From Mesorhizobium sp. M4B.F.Ca.ET.058.02.1.1 (GTDB lineage Bacteria > Pseudomonadota > Alphaproteobacteria > Rhizobiales > Rhizobiaceae), in assembly GCF_003952505.1 (NCBI RefSeq), contig NZ_CP034450.1, positions 6,221,001-6,285,000 on the forward strand: 64,000 bases of DNA, written 5' to 3'. Positions 18,426 to 28,261 of the stretch are shown one piece after another. The translations under genes and the position numbers were made by a program. Position 1 is the first letter of the stretch. Every line of letters starts with the position of its first letter. Below the pieces are notes generated by a model. That model did no database searches. It saw only the letters and a program-made list of their open reading frames with translations, and was not told the origin of the DNA.

Positions 18426-19190
18426 CTATTTTCCTTTGCCGGCGCAGCGCCCGATCAATGTCCTGACCGGAAGCCATACACAGGCCTCAGTCTGTGTGGT
18501 GACTGTGAGCAGCCGTTCGAGGAAAAGCCAGGCCGATTCATCATGCACGAGATGGTGGGTGAGCAGGCCGACCGGTTGGCCGCCGTCGAATGCATGCCGC
18601 AGTTGCGCGATGATGGCCTGAACCAACAGGCCATGATCGCGGCAACCGCGCGTGCCATGCCAATCCATGATGTCGACATTGCTGTTGATGACCGCCAGCG
18701 AAGCCGGCTTCGGCGGCCCATAGACCGACAATGCGGCAAATCCTATCGATCCGAGGTCGGGTACCAAGCCGGCGTCGATCCTGTTCCAGGGTGGCACCAG
18801 CATCGGAACGGCACGTGCGCCGTGCAGGCCGGCTACGTGCGACAGCCCACGGGCCAGCTCATCGAGCACCGCCTCGCGTGGCCGATGCGGGCCGAGCTCC
18901 TGCTTTTTCTGGTCCCCGGGCGCATGATTTCGGTGCGCCCAGCCATGGATGGCGACCGTGGCATGCGGCGTCTCGTCAAGCCGGGCGACAAGCTTCTCAT
19001 CAGTCAGGGCCGGAATCACGGCCAGGGTGACCGGAATCGCGAATTCACCGGTGAGGTCGAGCAGCCTATCAAGCGCAGGCGTCGGATCCACGGCGTCATC
19101 GTCGCGCAGCCAGAACTCTGCCTTACGGCCCGCTCGTTGCAGGCTCGCCAGTTCCTCCACCAAGGGTTGCCAGATCTGATCGGGTGTCAT
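18426..19190 (-). CDS. Polysaccharide deacetylase-like protein (CE4-type fold)
   Basis: A 254-residue protein with divergent carbohydrate-esterase-4 features. LRDDDAVD stands in the place of the metal-binding Asp pair, HGWAHRNH supplies the HxxxH metal ligands, LVPPWNRID is the substrate-groove motif, and LTHHLVHD near the C-terminus carries the late His. These enzymes remove N- or O-acetyl groups from sugars. It has no signal peptide, which would place it in the cytosol. Its ATG overlaps the stop of the upstream GT4 gene (ATGA), so the pair is coupled. Its stop lies next to the stop of the convergent hydrolase gene. Confidence 0.78.
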   Translation of the reverse strand: MTPDQIWQPLVEELASLQRAGRKAEFWLRDDDAVDPTPALDRLLDLTGEFAIPVTLAVIPALTDEKLVARLDETPHATVAIHGWAHRNHAPGDQKKQELGPHRPREAVLDELARGLSHVAGLHGARAVPMLVPPWNRIDAGLVPDLGSIGFAALSVYGPPKPASLAVINSNVDIMDWHGTRGCRDHGLLVQAIIAQLRHAFDGGQPVGLLTHHLVHDESAWLFLERLLTVTTQTEACVWLPVRTLIGRCAGKGK

Positions 19191-20275
19191 GAAATCGGGA
19201 TCTTCGCAAGAAGTCCGGCCAGACGCGCCGCCGCAACACCGAGGGAACGTTCTTCAAGGATGAAACGTCTGGCTTGTGCGGCCATGATGGTTCTTTCGTC
19301 GCTACGGGTCAGAAGCCTTTCAATGGCAGAAGCGAATGCCGCCACATCGCCCGGCGGCGTGAGAAACCCGGCTTGGCCATCCCGCACGACCTCCGGCACC
19401 CCGGCGATGTCCTGCGCCACCACTGGAAGGCCGGCGGCCTGTGCTTCAAGATAGGCAACGCCATAGGCCTCGCCGAAACCCGGCCAGACGTAAATTCCCC
19501 CACTGTACAGGACATCCGGTACGGCGGCTGGCTCAATCGCGCCAAGCCATTCGATACGGTCGGCGGGCAAGCCGGCGAATTGCGCTTTGACCTCTTCACG
19601 GGCAGGCCCGTCCCCGACGACAGACATGGTCCAGGGCAGGTGGCCGATCGAACCGAGCGCCTGCGCCAGCATGCGATAGCTTTCGACTTTGTCGCCCGGC
19701 CGCATCATGGCGACGGTAACTAGCCGCGTCGAACAACCCCGCGCCGGCGTTTCCCGGAATGCCGATGTGTCGATGAAGGGCGGAAGCATGCCGAGAGCGG
19801 CGTCGGGTATCGCATCTGCCAGTCCCTGACGATCCCTTTGCGTGAAGCAGATGTTCAGCGCCGCCTGTTCGACGGCTCGCGCCACCAACGCTTGCGTATC
19901 GGCCCACAAACCGGCGTTGCGCCGCCTCGAATAGGAGGCTTCCGCCGTCACATAGGGGACGGCAAAGGCCGACGCCAGTTCGGGTCCGATCAGGTCGGGC
20001 GCCTTGTAGTAGAGATGATAGGAGAACCAGAGATCGGGCTTGCCGTCACGATCCCAAAGTCTTGTCAGCCGCGCGGCTTCCTCTCGGGCTTCGATCTTGA
20101 GCGCATCGAAACTTTTCGACTCCGGTTCGCTTAGATAGAAGCGTATTTCGGATGCCAGTTCGACGCTATGCCCTCCATGTTCCAGCGCCTTGACCAGCGT
20201 CCGTGCCATCTGGCGGTCGCCGGAGGCAACGGGATGATTGGGTGACTTCAGCGGCGCGTAAAAGGCAATTCGCAT
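19187..20275 (-). CDS. Glycosyltransferase family 4 protein
   Basis: A 362-residue GT-B retaining glycosyltransferase. MRIAFYAPLKSPNHPVASGD opens the acceptor domain. The donor domain has LVTVAMMRPGDKVESYRML, VVGDGPAREEV, and the Glu pair in WPGFGEAYGVAYLEAQAAGL, so it looks catalytically intact. The ATG at 20275 has no competing start. The gene is first in a two-gene unit with the deacetylase-like gene. It is transcribed divergently from the DUF3095 cyclase-like gene across a 73-bp gap that must hold both promoters. Confidence 0.88.
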   Translation of the reverse strand: MRIAFYAPLKSPNHPVASGDRQMARTLVKALEHGGHSVELASEIRFYLSEPESKSFDALKIEAREEAARLTRLWDRDGKPDLWFSYHLYYKAPDLIGPELASAFAVPYVTAEASYSRRRNAGLWADTQALVARAVEQAALNICFTQRDRQGLADAIPDAALGMLPPFIDTSAFRETPARGCSTRLVTVAMMRPGDKVESYRMLAQALGSIGHLPWTMSVVGDGPAREEVKAQFAGLPADRIEWLGAIEPAAVPDVLYSGGIYVWPGFGEAYGVAYLEAQAAGLPVVAQDIAGVPEVVRDGQAGFLTPPGDVAAFASAIERLLTRSDERTIMAAQARRFILEERSLGVAAARLAGLLAKIPIS

Positions 20276-20348
20276 TTCCGGACCCTATCATCGCAAAGCC
20301 AGCGCAAGTCAATTTCGAGCACGATCGACTTCACCTTCAAGCAGTGGA

Positions 20349-21527
20349 ATGTGCTATTTGATGCTCATGGAAACAGCCGCCGCGTCCGACCCGTTTGTCG
20401 CTTCTCTGCCGGTCTTCGCAAAGTTCGAAAGCGTTGCCGATATCGACAACTACAAGCCTCTCCCCGATGGCTGGGCTCTGGCCACGGCCGACATCGTCGG
20501 CTCGACCAGGGCGATCGAGGCAGGGCGCTATAAAACCGTCAACATGGCCGGCGCCAGCGTCATTTCGGCGCTGCTCAACGCGCTGGGTCGGCAAGACCTT
20601 CCCTTTGTCTTCGGCGGCGACGGCGCGCTCGTGGCGTTTCCCGGCTCGGCGCTGGAGGTTACCCGCAACGCGCTGGCGGCTGTCCAGAGATGGGTGGCAG
20701 ACGAGCTGGACCTCACCTTGCGTGCTGCAATCGTGCCGATAAAAGATATAAGAGCGCAAGGCCGCGACGTCCGCGTGGCGAGGTTTCAAGCCTCAGAAGC
20801 GGTCTTCTATGCCATGTTCGCCGGCGGAGGCGGCAGTTGGGCTGAAGCCGAGATGAAAGCGGGGCGCTACCGCATCGATCCTGCGCCGGCTGGCGCGCGG
20901 CCGGATCTGACCGGCCTGTCCTGCCGCTGGAACCCGATCGAAGCCCGGCATGGCGAAATCGTCTCGATCATAGCCATACCGGGGGCGTCGCGTGACTTGC
21001 GCGGTTTTCAGTTTCTGGCGTCCGACATCATCGCCCTTGCCGGCAGGCAGGAACGCGATGGCCACCCGGTACCGGTGAACGGGCCGGACTACAGTCTGCT
21101 GCCTGCCGGCCTCGATATCGAGGCGCGCGCCACGGCGCCGGCAGGACGGCGGTGGTTAACGAAGCTGTGGGTAATGTTCCTGATGACGCTTACGGCTGTC
21201 ACCGATAGATATGGCTGGACGATCGGCAGTTTCGATCCGAAGATCTACAAACGCGACGTGGCCAGCAACTCGGATTTCCGGAAGTTCGACGACGGCTTGA
21301 AGATGACCATCGACGTTGACGCGGATGTGTTGCAACGGATCGAGAACCGGCTGAAGCAGGCGGAAGAGGCGGGCATCTGCAACTATGGCCTGCACCGCCA
21401 GAAATCGGCATTGATGACATGCCTGGTCGCTTCGCCGCTGCAGCGCGATCACCTTCATTTCATCGATGGCGCGGCCGGCGGCTATGCCGTGGCTGCCGCA
21501 AGCCTGAAGGCGAAGGTACCGGTTTGA
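20349..21527 (+). CDS. DUF3095 family protein, cyclase-homology domain
   Basis: A 392-residue protein of the DUF3095 type. The N-terminal third has the first two elements of a class III cyclase: LATADIVGSTRAI with the first metal Asp and FVFGGDGALVAF with the second. The later part does not show the Asn/Arg catalytic pair, so activity is uncertain. A conserved module around PDLTGLSCRWNPIEARHGE follows. Possible starts are ATG 20349, 20361 and 20367; none has a strong ribosome site. It is followed by a full class III cyclase 459 nt downstream on the same strand. Its role is unknown; a nucleotide-binding regulator is one possibility. Confidence 0.8.
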   Translation: MCYLMLMETAAASDPFVASLPVFAKFESVADIDNYKPLPDGWALATADIVGSTRAIEAGRYKTVNMAGASVISALLNALGRQDLPFVFGGDGALVAFPGSALEVTRNALAAVQRWVADELDLTLRAAIVPIKDIRAQGRDVRVARFQASEAVFYAMFAGGGGSWAEAEMKAGRYRIDPAPAGARPDLTGLSCRWNPIEARHGEIVSIIAIPGASRDLRGFQFLASDIIALAGRQERDGHPVPVNGPDYSLLPAGLDIEARATAPAGRRWLTKLWVMFLMTLTAVTDRYGWTIGSFDPKIYKRDVASNSDFRKFDDGLKMTIDVDADVLQRIENRLKQAEEAGICNYGLHRQKSALMTCLVASPLQRDHLHFIDGAAGGYAVAAASLKAKVPV

Positions 21528-21986
21528 TGACGGCTTTGCGGAAATCGATCTTCCGCAATATGCCTCGGCCAATGGTTCTTGGGACCCAAGTCACCATGGG
21601 AACGGACAGCCTGTCCGGAGTTGACGGGAAACCAGATTTATTGGACGCCTCACCTCCGGATAGTCGACACACGCAATGTTCTTTGGCCGCCTCGGGCTGT
21701 CTCGAGAGACGGTGTGAAGGCCTGACGGCGTCCGGGTCGGCGAATTTTTGCCCGATGTCAGTATCGTGATTGCACTCTGCCGGCGCCCTCGCCACATAAG
21801 TCGACATGACATAGATGCAGTTACGCCTGCTCCTTGGCTGCGAGGATAGTCATCCGAGAAATTCTTCGCCGCTTTTGCCGCCGAAGCCGGCCTCGTTGAC
21901 TTCGGGCGACCTATTGGGCCGTTGGCGGACTGTGTTATGGCGGATCAACGGATAATGGCTTCGTCTTCGACGGGTTTCGAGAGAGC
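21528..21986. other. 459-bp intergenic region, nothing recognised
   Basis: The gap lies between the DUF3095 gene and the next cyclase gene. Short frames exist on both strands but none has a ribosome site or family likeness. I see no tRNA or strong terminator hairpin. It probably holds the promoter of the cyclase gene. Confidence 0.45.
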
Positions 21987-23327
21987 ATGAGTAAAACGCA
22001 AGCAGAAATTTCTACCATTCTCATGGATAAGGTTGCAGATTGGCTGACCCAATCGGCGCTGGCGGGCAGCGACCTGGAAGCCTTGGTAAAGGGCTTTTGC
22101 GAACGGCTGGCTGCTGCCGGCCTGCCGCTAAAGCGGGTGCATTTGAGCTTTTCGATGCTGCACCCGCTTTATGATGCGCTTGGCTTCACGTGGATTCGCG
22201 GCCAGGGCATGGAAGTGGAAGGCTTCCGGGTTGAGCCCGGCGAGCCGTCCGACAGATTCCTGACCAGCCCGTACTACCATCTGCTCAGCAACAAGCTCGA
22301 CCATCTGCGACGCCGGATCGACCCGTCATTGCCGCCGGAGTTTCCGATTTTCGGTGAACTCGCGCTTATGGGCGTCACCGACTACATGGCTTTCGTACAT
22401 CCCTTCAGCGACGACACAAGTCAGGGCATGATCGGGTCTTGGTCCACCGACGGTACTGCAGGCTTCAGCGATAGCATGATTTCAGCGCTGCTTCGCATCC
22501 AGAGCCATCTCGCGATCGCAACCAAGATGGCGGTGCTTACCAAGCTCGCCGACAACATGATGACCACCTATCTCGGCGGCGACGCCGGCAGGCGCGTGCT
22601 TGACGGTCAGATCAGGCGCGGCGAGGGCGATACAATCCGGGCCGCACTTGTCATGGGCGACATGCGCGGCTCGACAAGGCTTGCCGCAACCTCGGGCCGT
22701 GAAATCTATATCGATACGCTGAACCAGTTTTTCGACGCCGTTGCCGCACCTTTCAATCGCAAAGGCGGGCAGATCATGAGTTTTATTGGGGACGGCTTCA
22801 TTGCCGTATACCCTTGCGAACGGCACCGTTCGCAGTCCGAGATCGCCTGCCAGGCTGCTCTTGCGGCAGCGCATCAGGCTACCGCGCGCGTCGTGGATCT
22901 CAATCTGCGCCGAAAGCAGCAGGGGTTGTCCGACATAAAATTTGGCATCGGCCTGCATGTCGGCAATGTGATGTTCGGTAATGTCGGGCTTACCGACCGG
23001 CTCACATTCTCTGCCTTCGGCTCAGCTGTAAACGAGGTCCAGCGCCTCCAGATCCTGACCAAGAAGTATCCGCACAGCGTTCTCGCCAGCAAGGACTTCG
23101 CCAGCTATTGCGGCGCAAACAGCTGGCTGACGCTGGGCCATGAGGAGCTGACTGGCATCAAGCAGAAGCTGACGGTGCTTTCACCCGATCTGTCGGGTGC
23201 GCTCGCACTCGATGAGGACGGTGCGATGGAGACCATTCACGATCGGAAATCGGAGGCCGAGCAGGTCATGCTGCTGCACCGCGATGCCGCCCGGCTATCG
23301 GCGGGAGACCCGAGCAAGCTCCAGTAA
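21987..23327 (+). CDS. Adenylate/guanylate cyclase with GAF-like N-terminal region
   Basis: A soluble 446-residue class III cyclase. Residues ~1-190 resemble a sensor region (possibly GAF-like), with FSMLHPLYDALGFTWIRG and LALMGVTDYMAFVHPF. The catalytic domain (~215-410) has AALVMGDMRGSTRL and MSFIGDGFIAVYP with the metal Asp residues, and FGSAVNEVQRLQ with the Asn and Arg. The Lys usually three residues before the second Asp is not present (MSFIGD), so substrate choice may differ. The ATG at 21987 has GAGAGAG directly upstream. It may share control with the ABC importer that starts 142 nt later. Confidence 0.88.
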   Translation: MSKTQAEISTILMDKVADWLTQSALAGSDLEALVKGFCERLAAAGLPLKRVHLSFSMLHPLYDALGFTWIRGQGMEVEGFRVEPGEPSDRFLTSPYYHLLSNKLDHLRRRIDPSLPPEFPIFGELALMGVTDYMAFVHPFSDDTSQGMIGSWSTDGTAGFSDSMISALLRIQSHLAIATKMAVLTKLADNMMTTYLGGDAGRRVLDGQIRRGEGDTIRAALVMGDMRGSTRLAATSGREIYIDTLNQFFDAVAAPFNRKGGQIMSFIGDGFIAVYPCERHRSQSEIACQAALAAAHQATARVVDLNLRRKQQGLSDIKFGIGLHVGNVMFGNVGLTDRLTFSAFGSAVNEVQRLQILTKKYPHSVLASKDFASYCGANSWLTLGHEELTGIKQKLTVLSPDLSGALALDEDGAMETIHDRKSEAEQVMLLHRDAARLSAGDPSKLQ

Positions 23328-23469
23328 GCGTAACGAACAGCCCGAACGCCCTTGGCAGGCCGTCCGGGCGCAGGTTCCGCCACTGGCCCGCTTCGAATCC
23401 AAGTTGCTACAAGCTGGCAATGCGGTAGTCTCGCTTTCTGGGAGCTGCCAGAGTGGGACTGGTGTGAGA

Positions 23470-25365
23470 ATGAATTCGGGCGTTGATCTGCTACGGATCG
23501 AGGATGTTGGCATCTCTTTTGCCATTATTGGGGGACCCTTGCATGCGGTCAGGCGCGCAAATCTTCGCGTCCTGCCGGGCAAGGTCACCGCGCTTGTAGG
23601 CGAGTCAGGTTCCGGAAAATCGGTTCTCAGCCAGGCAGTGATGGGCATTTTGCCGAACACAGCCCATGTTCGCGGCCGTATCCTGTTTTCCGACCCTGAA
23701 AAACCCGGCATGACGCAGGATATCCTGCAGATGCCGCGTGATGGACCCGAAATCCGAGCGTTGAGAGGGAGCCGCATCGGCAAGATATTTCAGGAGCCGA
23801 TGACATCGCTGTCGCCGCTGCACACGATCGGCAACCAGGTCAGCGAATCCCTGCAGATTCATACGCCCATGGCTCGGGCGGAGCGCAAGGCGCGGACCGA
23901 GGAAATGCTCAGCCTTGTCGGCTTTCCCAATCCCAGGCGCGCTTACGACATGTATCCCTTTGAACTTTCGGGAGGATTGCGTCAGCGCGCGATGATCGCC
24001 ATGGCGCTTATCTGCCGGCCCGCCCTGTTGATCGCCGACGAGCCGACGACGGCGTTGGACGTCACCATACAGGCGCAAATCCTGCAATTGCTGCGCGGGC
24101 TTCAGACAAAGCTGAACATGGCGATGCTGCTGATCACGCACGACCTCGGCGTGGTCGCCAATGTCGCCGACGAGGTGGTGGTCATGTACCATGGCGAGAT
24201 CATGGAAGCGGGACCCGTCGAGGCGATATTCCGCCGGCCAGGCCACCCTTACCTTAAGGGTCTGATGGCAGCCGTTCCGCATTTCGACCTGAAGCCTGGC
24301 GAAAGGCTAAAGGCGCTCCGCGAGGTGCCGGTGAGTGTCGGGAACCTGCTCGGCGAGCAGACGGCGCCGGCATCGAAGGGGCCGGACGACCTCCTGCTAT
24401 CGGTCAGGGATCTGAAAAAGACCTTCACTATCCGCAAGTCCGGATGGTTCGGCGGGGATCATCAAACCTCTGTTCGTGCCGTGGACGGCGTGAGCTTCGA
24501 TATCAGGCGGGGTGAGTGCCTGGGTCTGGTCGGCGAAAGCGGCTGCGGCAAAACCACCGTCAGCAAGATCCTTATGCGGGCTGTCACCCCTAGCGGCGGC
24601 TCTGTGATCTTCAACGGCCGCGATGGGCCGATCGACGTCCTGGAAGGCGAGGGAGATGCCCTGCGTATGCTGCGCGCGAAAATCCAGATGGTCTTCCAGG
24701 ATCCGGTTTCGTCGCTTTCACCTCGCATGACGGTGGAGAACATCTTGAGCGAGCCGTTGGAAATCCATCAACGTGGCAATGCCGCGTCCCGACTTGCCAC
24801 GGTGAAGAGCCTGATGCAGGCAATCGGGCTCGATCCGCGCTTTATCAAGCGTTATCCGCACAGTTTCTCCGGTGGGCAGCGTCAGCGTATCGGCATTGCG
24901 CGCGCCTTGGCGCTGGGGCCTGAACTCCTGATCTGCGACGAGCCGGTTTCGGCGCTCGATGTCTCTGTCCAGGCGCAGATACTGAACCTTCTGAAGGACC
25001 TGCAGAAGGAACTGGGTCTGACCTACCTGTTCATATCCCACAACCTGGCGGTGGTGGATTACATGGCAGACCGCATCGCGGTCATGTGCGGCGGGCGTAT
25101 CGTCGAGCTTGCGCCGCGCGAAATTCTGCTTAGGAGACCGATCCACCCCTACACACGCTCACTGGTTGCCGCAGTACCTTTCCCTGATCTCGACAGGCCG
25201 ATGGATTTCAAGACGCTGAAGCTCGGCGGCGCTTCCGACACCAGCGCTTGGGGACCGCAATTCCGCGACGAGGGCGAAGAGGATACGCTGTCGCCGCTCG
25301 ACCTTGGCGGCGGCCACCTCGTGCTGGCCCGACGTTCGGCCGATGTCAGCGAGCTACGCCCTTGA
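23470..25365 (+). CDS. ABC importer ATPase with two nucleotide-binding domains (DppDF/YejF type)
   Basis: A 631-residue cytosolic ATPase that joins two oligopeptide-type nucleotide-binding domains. Domain 1 has [26 protein letters not shown] and [12 protein letters not shown]. Domain 2 has [27 protein letters not shown] and [12 protein letters not shown]. Each is followed by the oligopeptide-transporter C-terminal motif with HPYLKGL or HPYTRSL. The frame opens as early as 23197, but that would overlap the cyclase; the ATG at 23470 (or GTG 23464) starts the domain correctly. Its stop overlaps the binding-protein start, and it powers the importer made by the next three genes. Confidence 0.92.
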   Translation: MNSGVDLLRIEDVGISFAIIGGPLHAVRRANLRVLPGKVTALVGESGSGKSVLSQAVMGILPNTAHVRGRILFSDPEKPGMTQDILQMPRDGPEIRALRGSRIGKIFQEPMTSLSPLHTIGNQVSESLQIHTPMARAERKARTEEMLSLVGFPNPRRAYDMYPFELSGGLRQRAMIAMALICRPALLIADEPTTALDVTIQAQILQLLRGLQTKLNMAMLLITHDLGVVANVADEVVVMYHGEIMEAGPVEAIFRRPGHPYLKGLMAAVPHFDLKPGERLKALREVPVSVGNLLGEQTAPASKGPDDLLLSVRDLKKTFTIRKSGWFGGDHQTSVRAVDGVSFDIRRGECLGLVGESGCGKTTVSKILMRAVTPSGGSVIFNGRDGPIDVLEGEGDALRMLRAKIQMVFQDPVSSLSPRMTVENILSEPLEIHQRGNAASRLATVKSLMQAIGLDPRFIKRYPHSFSGGQRQRIGIARALALGPELLICDEPVSALDVSVQAQILNLLKDLQKELGLTYLFISHNLAVVDYMADRIAVMCGGRIVELAPREILLRRPIHPYTRSLVAAVPFPDLDRPMDFKTLKLGGASDTSAWGPQFRDEGEEDTLSPLDLGGGHLVLARRSADVSELRP

Positions 25366-27260
25366 TCAGCCGGCGCACCGTCCTTGGGCTCATGGCTTCG
25401 GCATTTCTGCCGAATACGTCAAGCGCCGGCGATCTGGAGCCGGAATTTCTTCAGCCGCGGCTGCAGGCCGGGGCGCTGCCGGCACTCGCCGAACGTCTGC
25501 CGAAGCGCCCGCGCGCGTTGAATCTCGCTGCGATCGGCCGGCAGCCCGGCCAGTATGGCGGCACGCTGCGCACGATCATCGGCAGCCAGAAAGATATCCG
25601 GCTGATGACGATCTATGGGTATGCTCGCCTGGTCGGCTATGACGAAAAGCTCAACCTGCAACCCGACATTCTCGAAAGTTTCGACGTAGCGGATGATCGC
25701 GTCTTCACTTTCAAGATACGGGAAGGGCATAAATGGTCTGACGGTGGCACGCTGACGCCGGAGGATTTTCGCTATTGTTGGGAAGATGTCTGGCTGAACG
25801 ATGAGCTTTCGCAAGGCGGGCTCGCCCCAGCCCTGCTGGCTGACGGCAAGCCGCCGCGCTTCGACATCGTCGATCCGTTGACGGTCCGCTATAGTTGGGA
25901 TGCGCCCAATCCCGACTTCCTGCCCAAGCTCGCTGCTGCTTCGCCGCTATCGCTTGTTCTGCCGGCCGCCTATCTCAAGCAGTTCCACAAGAAATATCAG
26001 GATCCATTCCGGCTCGCCGGCCTGATGAAGGAGAACCGGGCCAAGAAATGGACGCTCCTGCATATCCGCATGTCGCGGCAGTATCGCCCGGAGAACCCGG
26101 ATCTGCCGACGCTCGATCCCTGGCAGAACCGGACCAAGCCGCCGGCCGAACAGTTCGTCTTCGAGCGGAACCCGTTCTTTCATCGAATAGACGAGAATGG
26201 CCGGCAACTACCCTATGTTGACCGCATCGTCATGAATGTCAGCTCGTCGGCGATCATTTCCGCCAAGACCGGTGCGGGCGAGAGCGACCTGCAAAGCATG
26301 GGAATTGACTTCGCCGACTACGCCTTCCTGAAGGACGCGGAGAAGCGGTACCCGGTGAAGATGCATCTCTGGAAACGCACACAGGGTTCGCGGCTGGCGC
26401 TGCTACCCAATCTGAATTGCGCCGACCAGGTGTGGCGTGGCCTTCTTCGCGACGTTCGCGTGCGCCGCGCACTTTCGCTCGCTGTGGACAGGCGCGAGAT
26501 CAACATGGCCGTGTTCTACGGATTGGCGCAGGAAAGTGCCGATACGGTCCTGACGGAGAGCCCGCTCTACCGGCCGGAATTTGCCAAAGCCTGGGTCGCC
26601 CATGACCCCGACCAGGCCAATGCCCTGCTCGACGAGGTCGGGCTTCAGACGCGTGACGATGACGGCCTGCGGATACTTCCCGATGGACGCCCGGCGCAGA
26701 TCATCGTGGAAACGGCCGGCGAAAGCACGCTGGAAACCGACGCACTCGAACTCATCACCGATCACTGGCGCAAGATCGGCATTGCGCTGTTTATCCGGAC
26801 TTCGCAGCGCGACATCTTCCGCAGCCGCGCGCTTGGCGGCCAGATCATGATGTCGATGTGGTCGGGCATCGACAATGGCGTGCCGACCGCCGACATGAAC
26901 CCGTACCAGCTGGCCCCCACCATCGACGACCAGCTGCAATGGCCGCTCTGGGGTGCTCACTACTTGTCTCACGGCACGCTCGGCGAGGCGCCCGATCTTG
27001 CGCCTGTGGTCGAGTTGATGGCTTTGCTCAAGCGCTGGAATGCATCGACCGAAGCCACGGAGCGCGCCGAAATCTGGAATTCAATGCTGTCGATCTACAC
27101 CGATCAGGTGTTCTCGATCGGCACGGTGAACGGAACGCATCAGCCGGTTCTGGCATCCTCGCGGCTGCGCAATCTGCCTGAAAAGGCGCTCTACGGCTAC
27201 GACCCGACAGCCTATTTCGGTGTCTACATGCCGGATACATTCTGGCTTGGAGAGACCTGA
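25362..27260 (+). CDS. Extracellular solute-binding protein, family 5
   Basis: The periplasmic binding protein of the importer, ~632 residues. It starts at TTG 25362 overlapping the ATPase stop (TTGA). The N-terminus SRRTVLGLMASAFLP reads as a twin-arginine-type signal peptide ending near SSAGD. The mature part carries family-5 features such as YGYARLVGYDEKLNLQPDIL, FTFKIREGHKWSDGGTLTPE, and VRRALSLAVDRREINMAVF. Family 5 members bind peptides, but some bind nickel, opines or oligosaccharides. A sugar-derived ligand is possible given the glycan genes nearby. Confidence 0.9.
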   Translation: MISRRTVLGLMASAFLPNTSSAGDLEPEFLQPRLQAGALPALAERLPKRPRALNLAAIGRQPGQYGGTLRTIIGSQKDIRLMTIYGYARLVGYDEKLNLQPDILESFDVADDRVFTFKIREGHKWSDGGTLTPEDFRYCWEDVWLNDELSQGGLAPALLADGKPPRFDIVDPLTVRYSWDAPNPDFLPKLAAASPLSLVLPAAYLKQFHKKYQDPFRLAGLMKENRAKKWTLLHIRMSRQYRPENPDLPTLDPWQNRTKPPAEQFVFERNPFFHRIDENGRQLPYVDRIVMNVSSSAIISAKTGAGESDLQSMGIDFADYAFLKDAEKRYPVKMHLWKRTQGSRLALLPNLNCADQVWRGLLRDVRVRRALSLAVDRREINMAVFYGLAQESADTVLTESPLYRPEFAKAWVAHDPDQANALLDEVGLQTRDDDGLRILPDGRPAQIIVETAGESTLETDALELITDHWRKIGIALFIRTSQRDIFRSRALGGQIMMSMWSGIDNGVPTADMNPYQLAPTIDDQLQWPLWGAHYLSHGTLGEAPDLAPVVELMALLKRWNASTEATERAEIWNSMLSIYTDQVFSIGTVNGTHQPVLASSRLRNLPEKALYGYDPTAYFGVYMPDTFWLGET

Positions 27261-27262
27261 GC

Positions 27263-28261
27263 GTGCTTCGATATATTGTCTGGCGCATCGCCGTGATGGT
27301 TCCAACGCTGCTGGTCATATCGGCGCTGGTGTTCACGATCATCGAACTTCCCCCTGGCGACTATTTCGACAGCTATGTTGCCGAGCTTCGGGCTCAGGGC
27401 GAAGCGGTGGATTCCGATCGCATCGAGATGATGCGCAAGGACTATGGTTTCGACAAGCCGCCGATCATTCGCTACTTCTACTGGGTCGGCGGGATGCTGC
27501 ACGGCGATTTCGGCTATTCCTTCGAATATGAGCTGCCAGTTCGCGACGTCGTCGGGGAGCGAATGTGGCTGACCGTGCTGGTTTCCTTCGTCACGATCGT
27601 CTTCACCTGGCTCATCGCCTTTCCGATCGGCATGTACTCCGCCACGCATCAATACAGCTGGGGCGACTACGGCCTGACCTTCTTCGGCCTTCTCGGCCTT
27701 GCCATTCCGAACTTCATGCTGGCGCTGATCCTGATGTATTTCGCCAATATCTGGTTCGGCACGTCCATCGGCCATCTCATGGACCAGCAATATCTCAGCG
27801 AGCCGATGAGCTGGGCCAAGGCGAAGTCGATCCTCGCCCATCTTTGGATCCCGGTTTTGATCATCGGCACCGGGGGCACGGCAAGCATGATCCGGCGGCT
27901 GCGCGCCAACCTGCTGGATGAGCTACACAAGCAATATGTCGTGACCGCGCGCGCCAAAGGCCTTCATCCCTTTAAGGCGCTGGTCAAATATCCGCTGCGC
28001 ATGGCGCTTAATTTCTTCATTTCGGACATCGGCTCCATCCTGCCGGCCATTATCTCCGGCGCTGAAATCACGGCGATCGTGCTGTCTTTGGAAACGACCG
28101 GGCCGATGCTGATCAAGGCGCTGCAGAGCCAGGACATGTATCTGGCGGGGTCGTTCCTGATGTTCCTCGCTTTCCTGACGGTCATCGGAGTCCTGATTTC
28201 CGACCTGGCGCTGGCGCTGCTTGATCCACGAATTCGTTTGCAGGGCGGCAGCACCAAATGA
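27263..28261 (+). CDS. ABC importer permease (DppB/YejB-like)
   Basis: A 332-residue inner-membrane permease with about six membrane helices, starting at GTG 27263 with GGAGAG just upstream, 2 nt after the binding-protein stop. Its family motifs include KDYGFDKPPIIRYFYW, LLDELHKQYVVTARAKGLHP (the cytoplasmic EAA-type loop that contacts the ATPase), and the C-terminal ALLDPRIRL. It overlaps the next permease gene by ATGA. It pairs with the second permease to form the channel of the importer. Confidence 0.92.
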   Translation: MLRYIVWRIAVMVPTLLVISALVFTIIELPPGDYFDSYVAELRAQGEAVDSDRIEMMRKDYGFDKPPIIRYFYWVGGMLHGDFGYSFEYELPVRDVVGERMWLTVLVSFVTIVFTWLIAFPIGMYSATHQYSWGDYGLTFFGLLGLAIPNFMLALILMYFANIWFGTSIGHLMDQQYLSEPMSWAKAKSILAHLWIPVLIIGTGGTASMIRRLRANLLDELHKQYVVTARAKGLHPFKALVKYPLRMALNFFISDIGSILPAIISGAEITAIVLSLETTGPMLIKALQSQDMYLAGSFLMFLAFLTVIGVLISDLALALLDPRIRLQGGSTK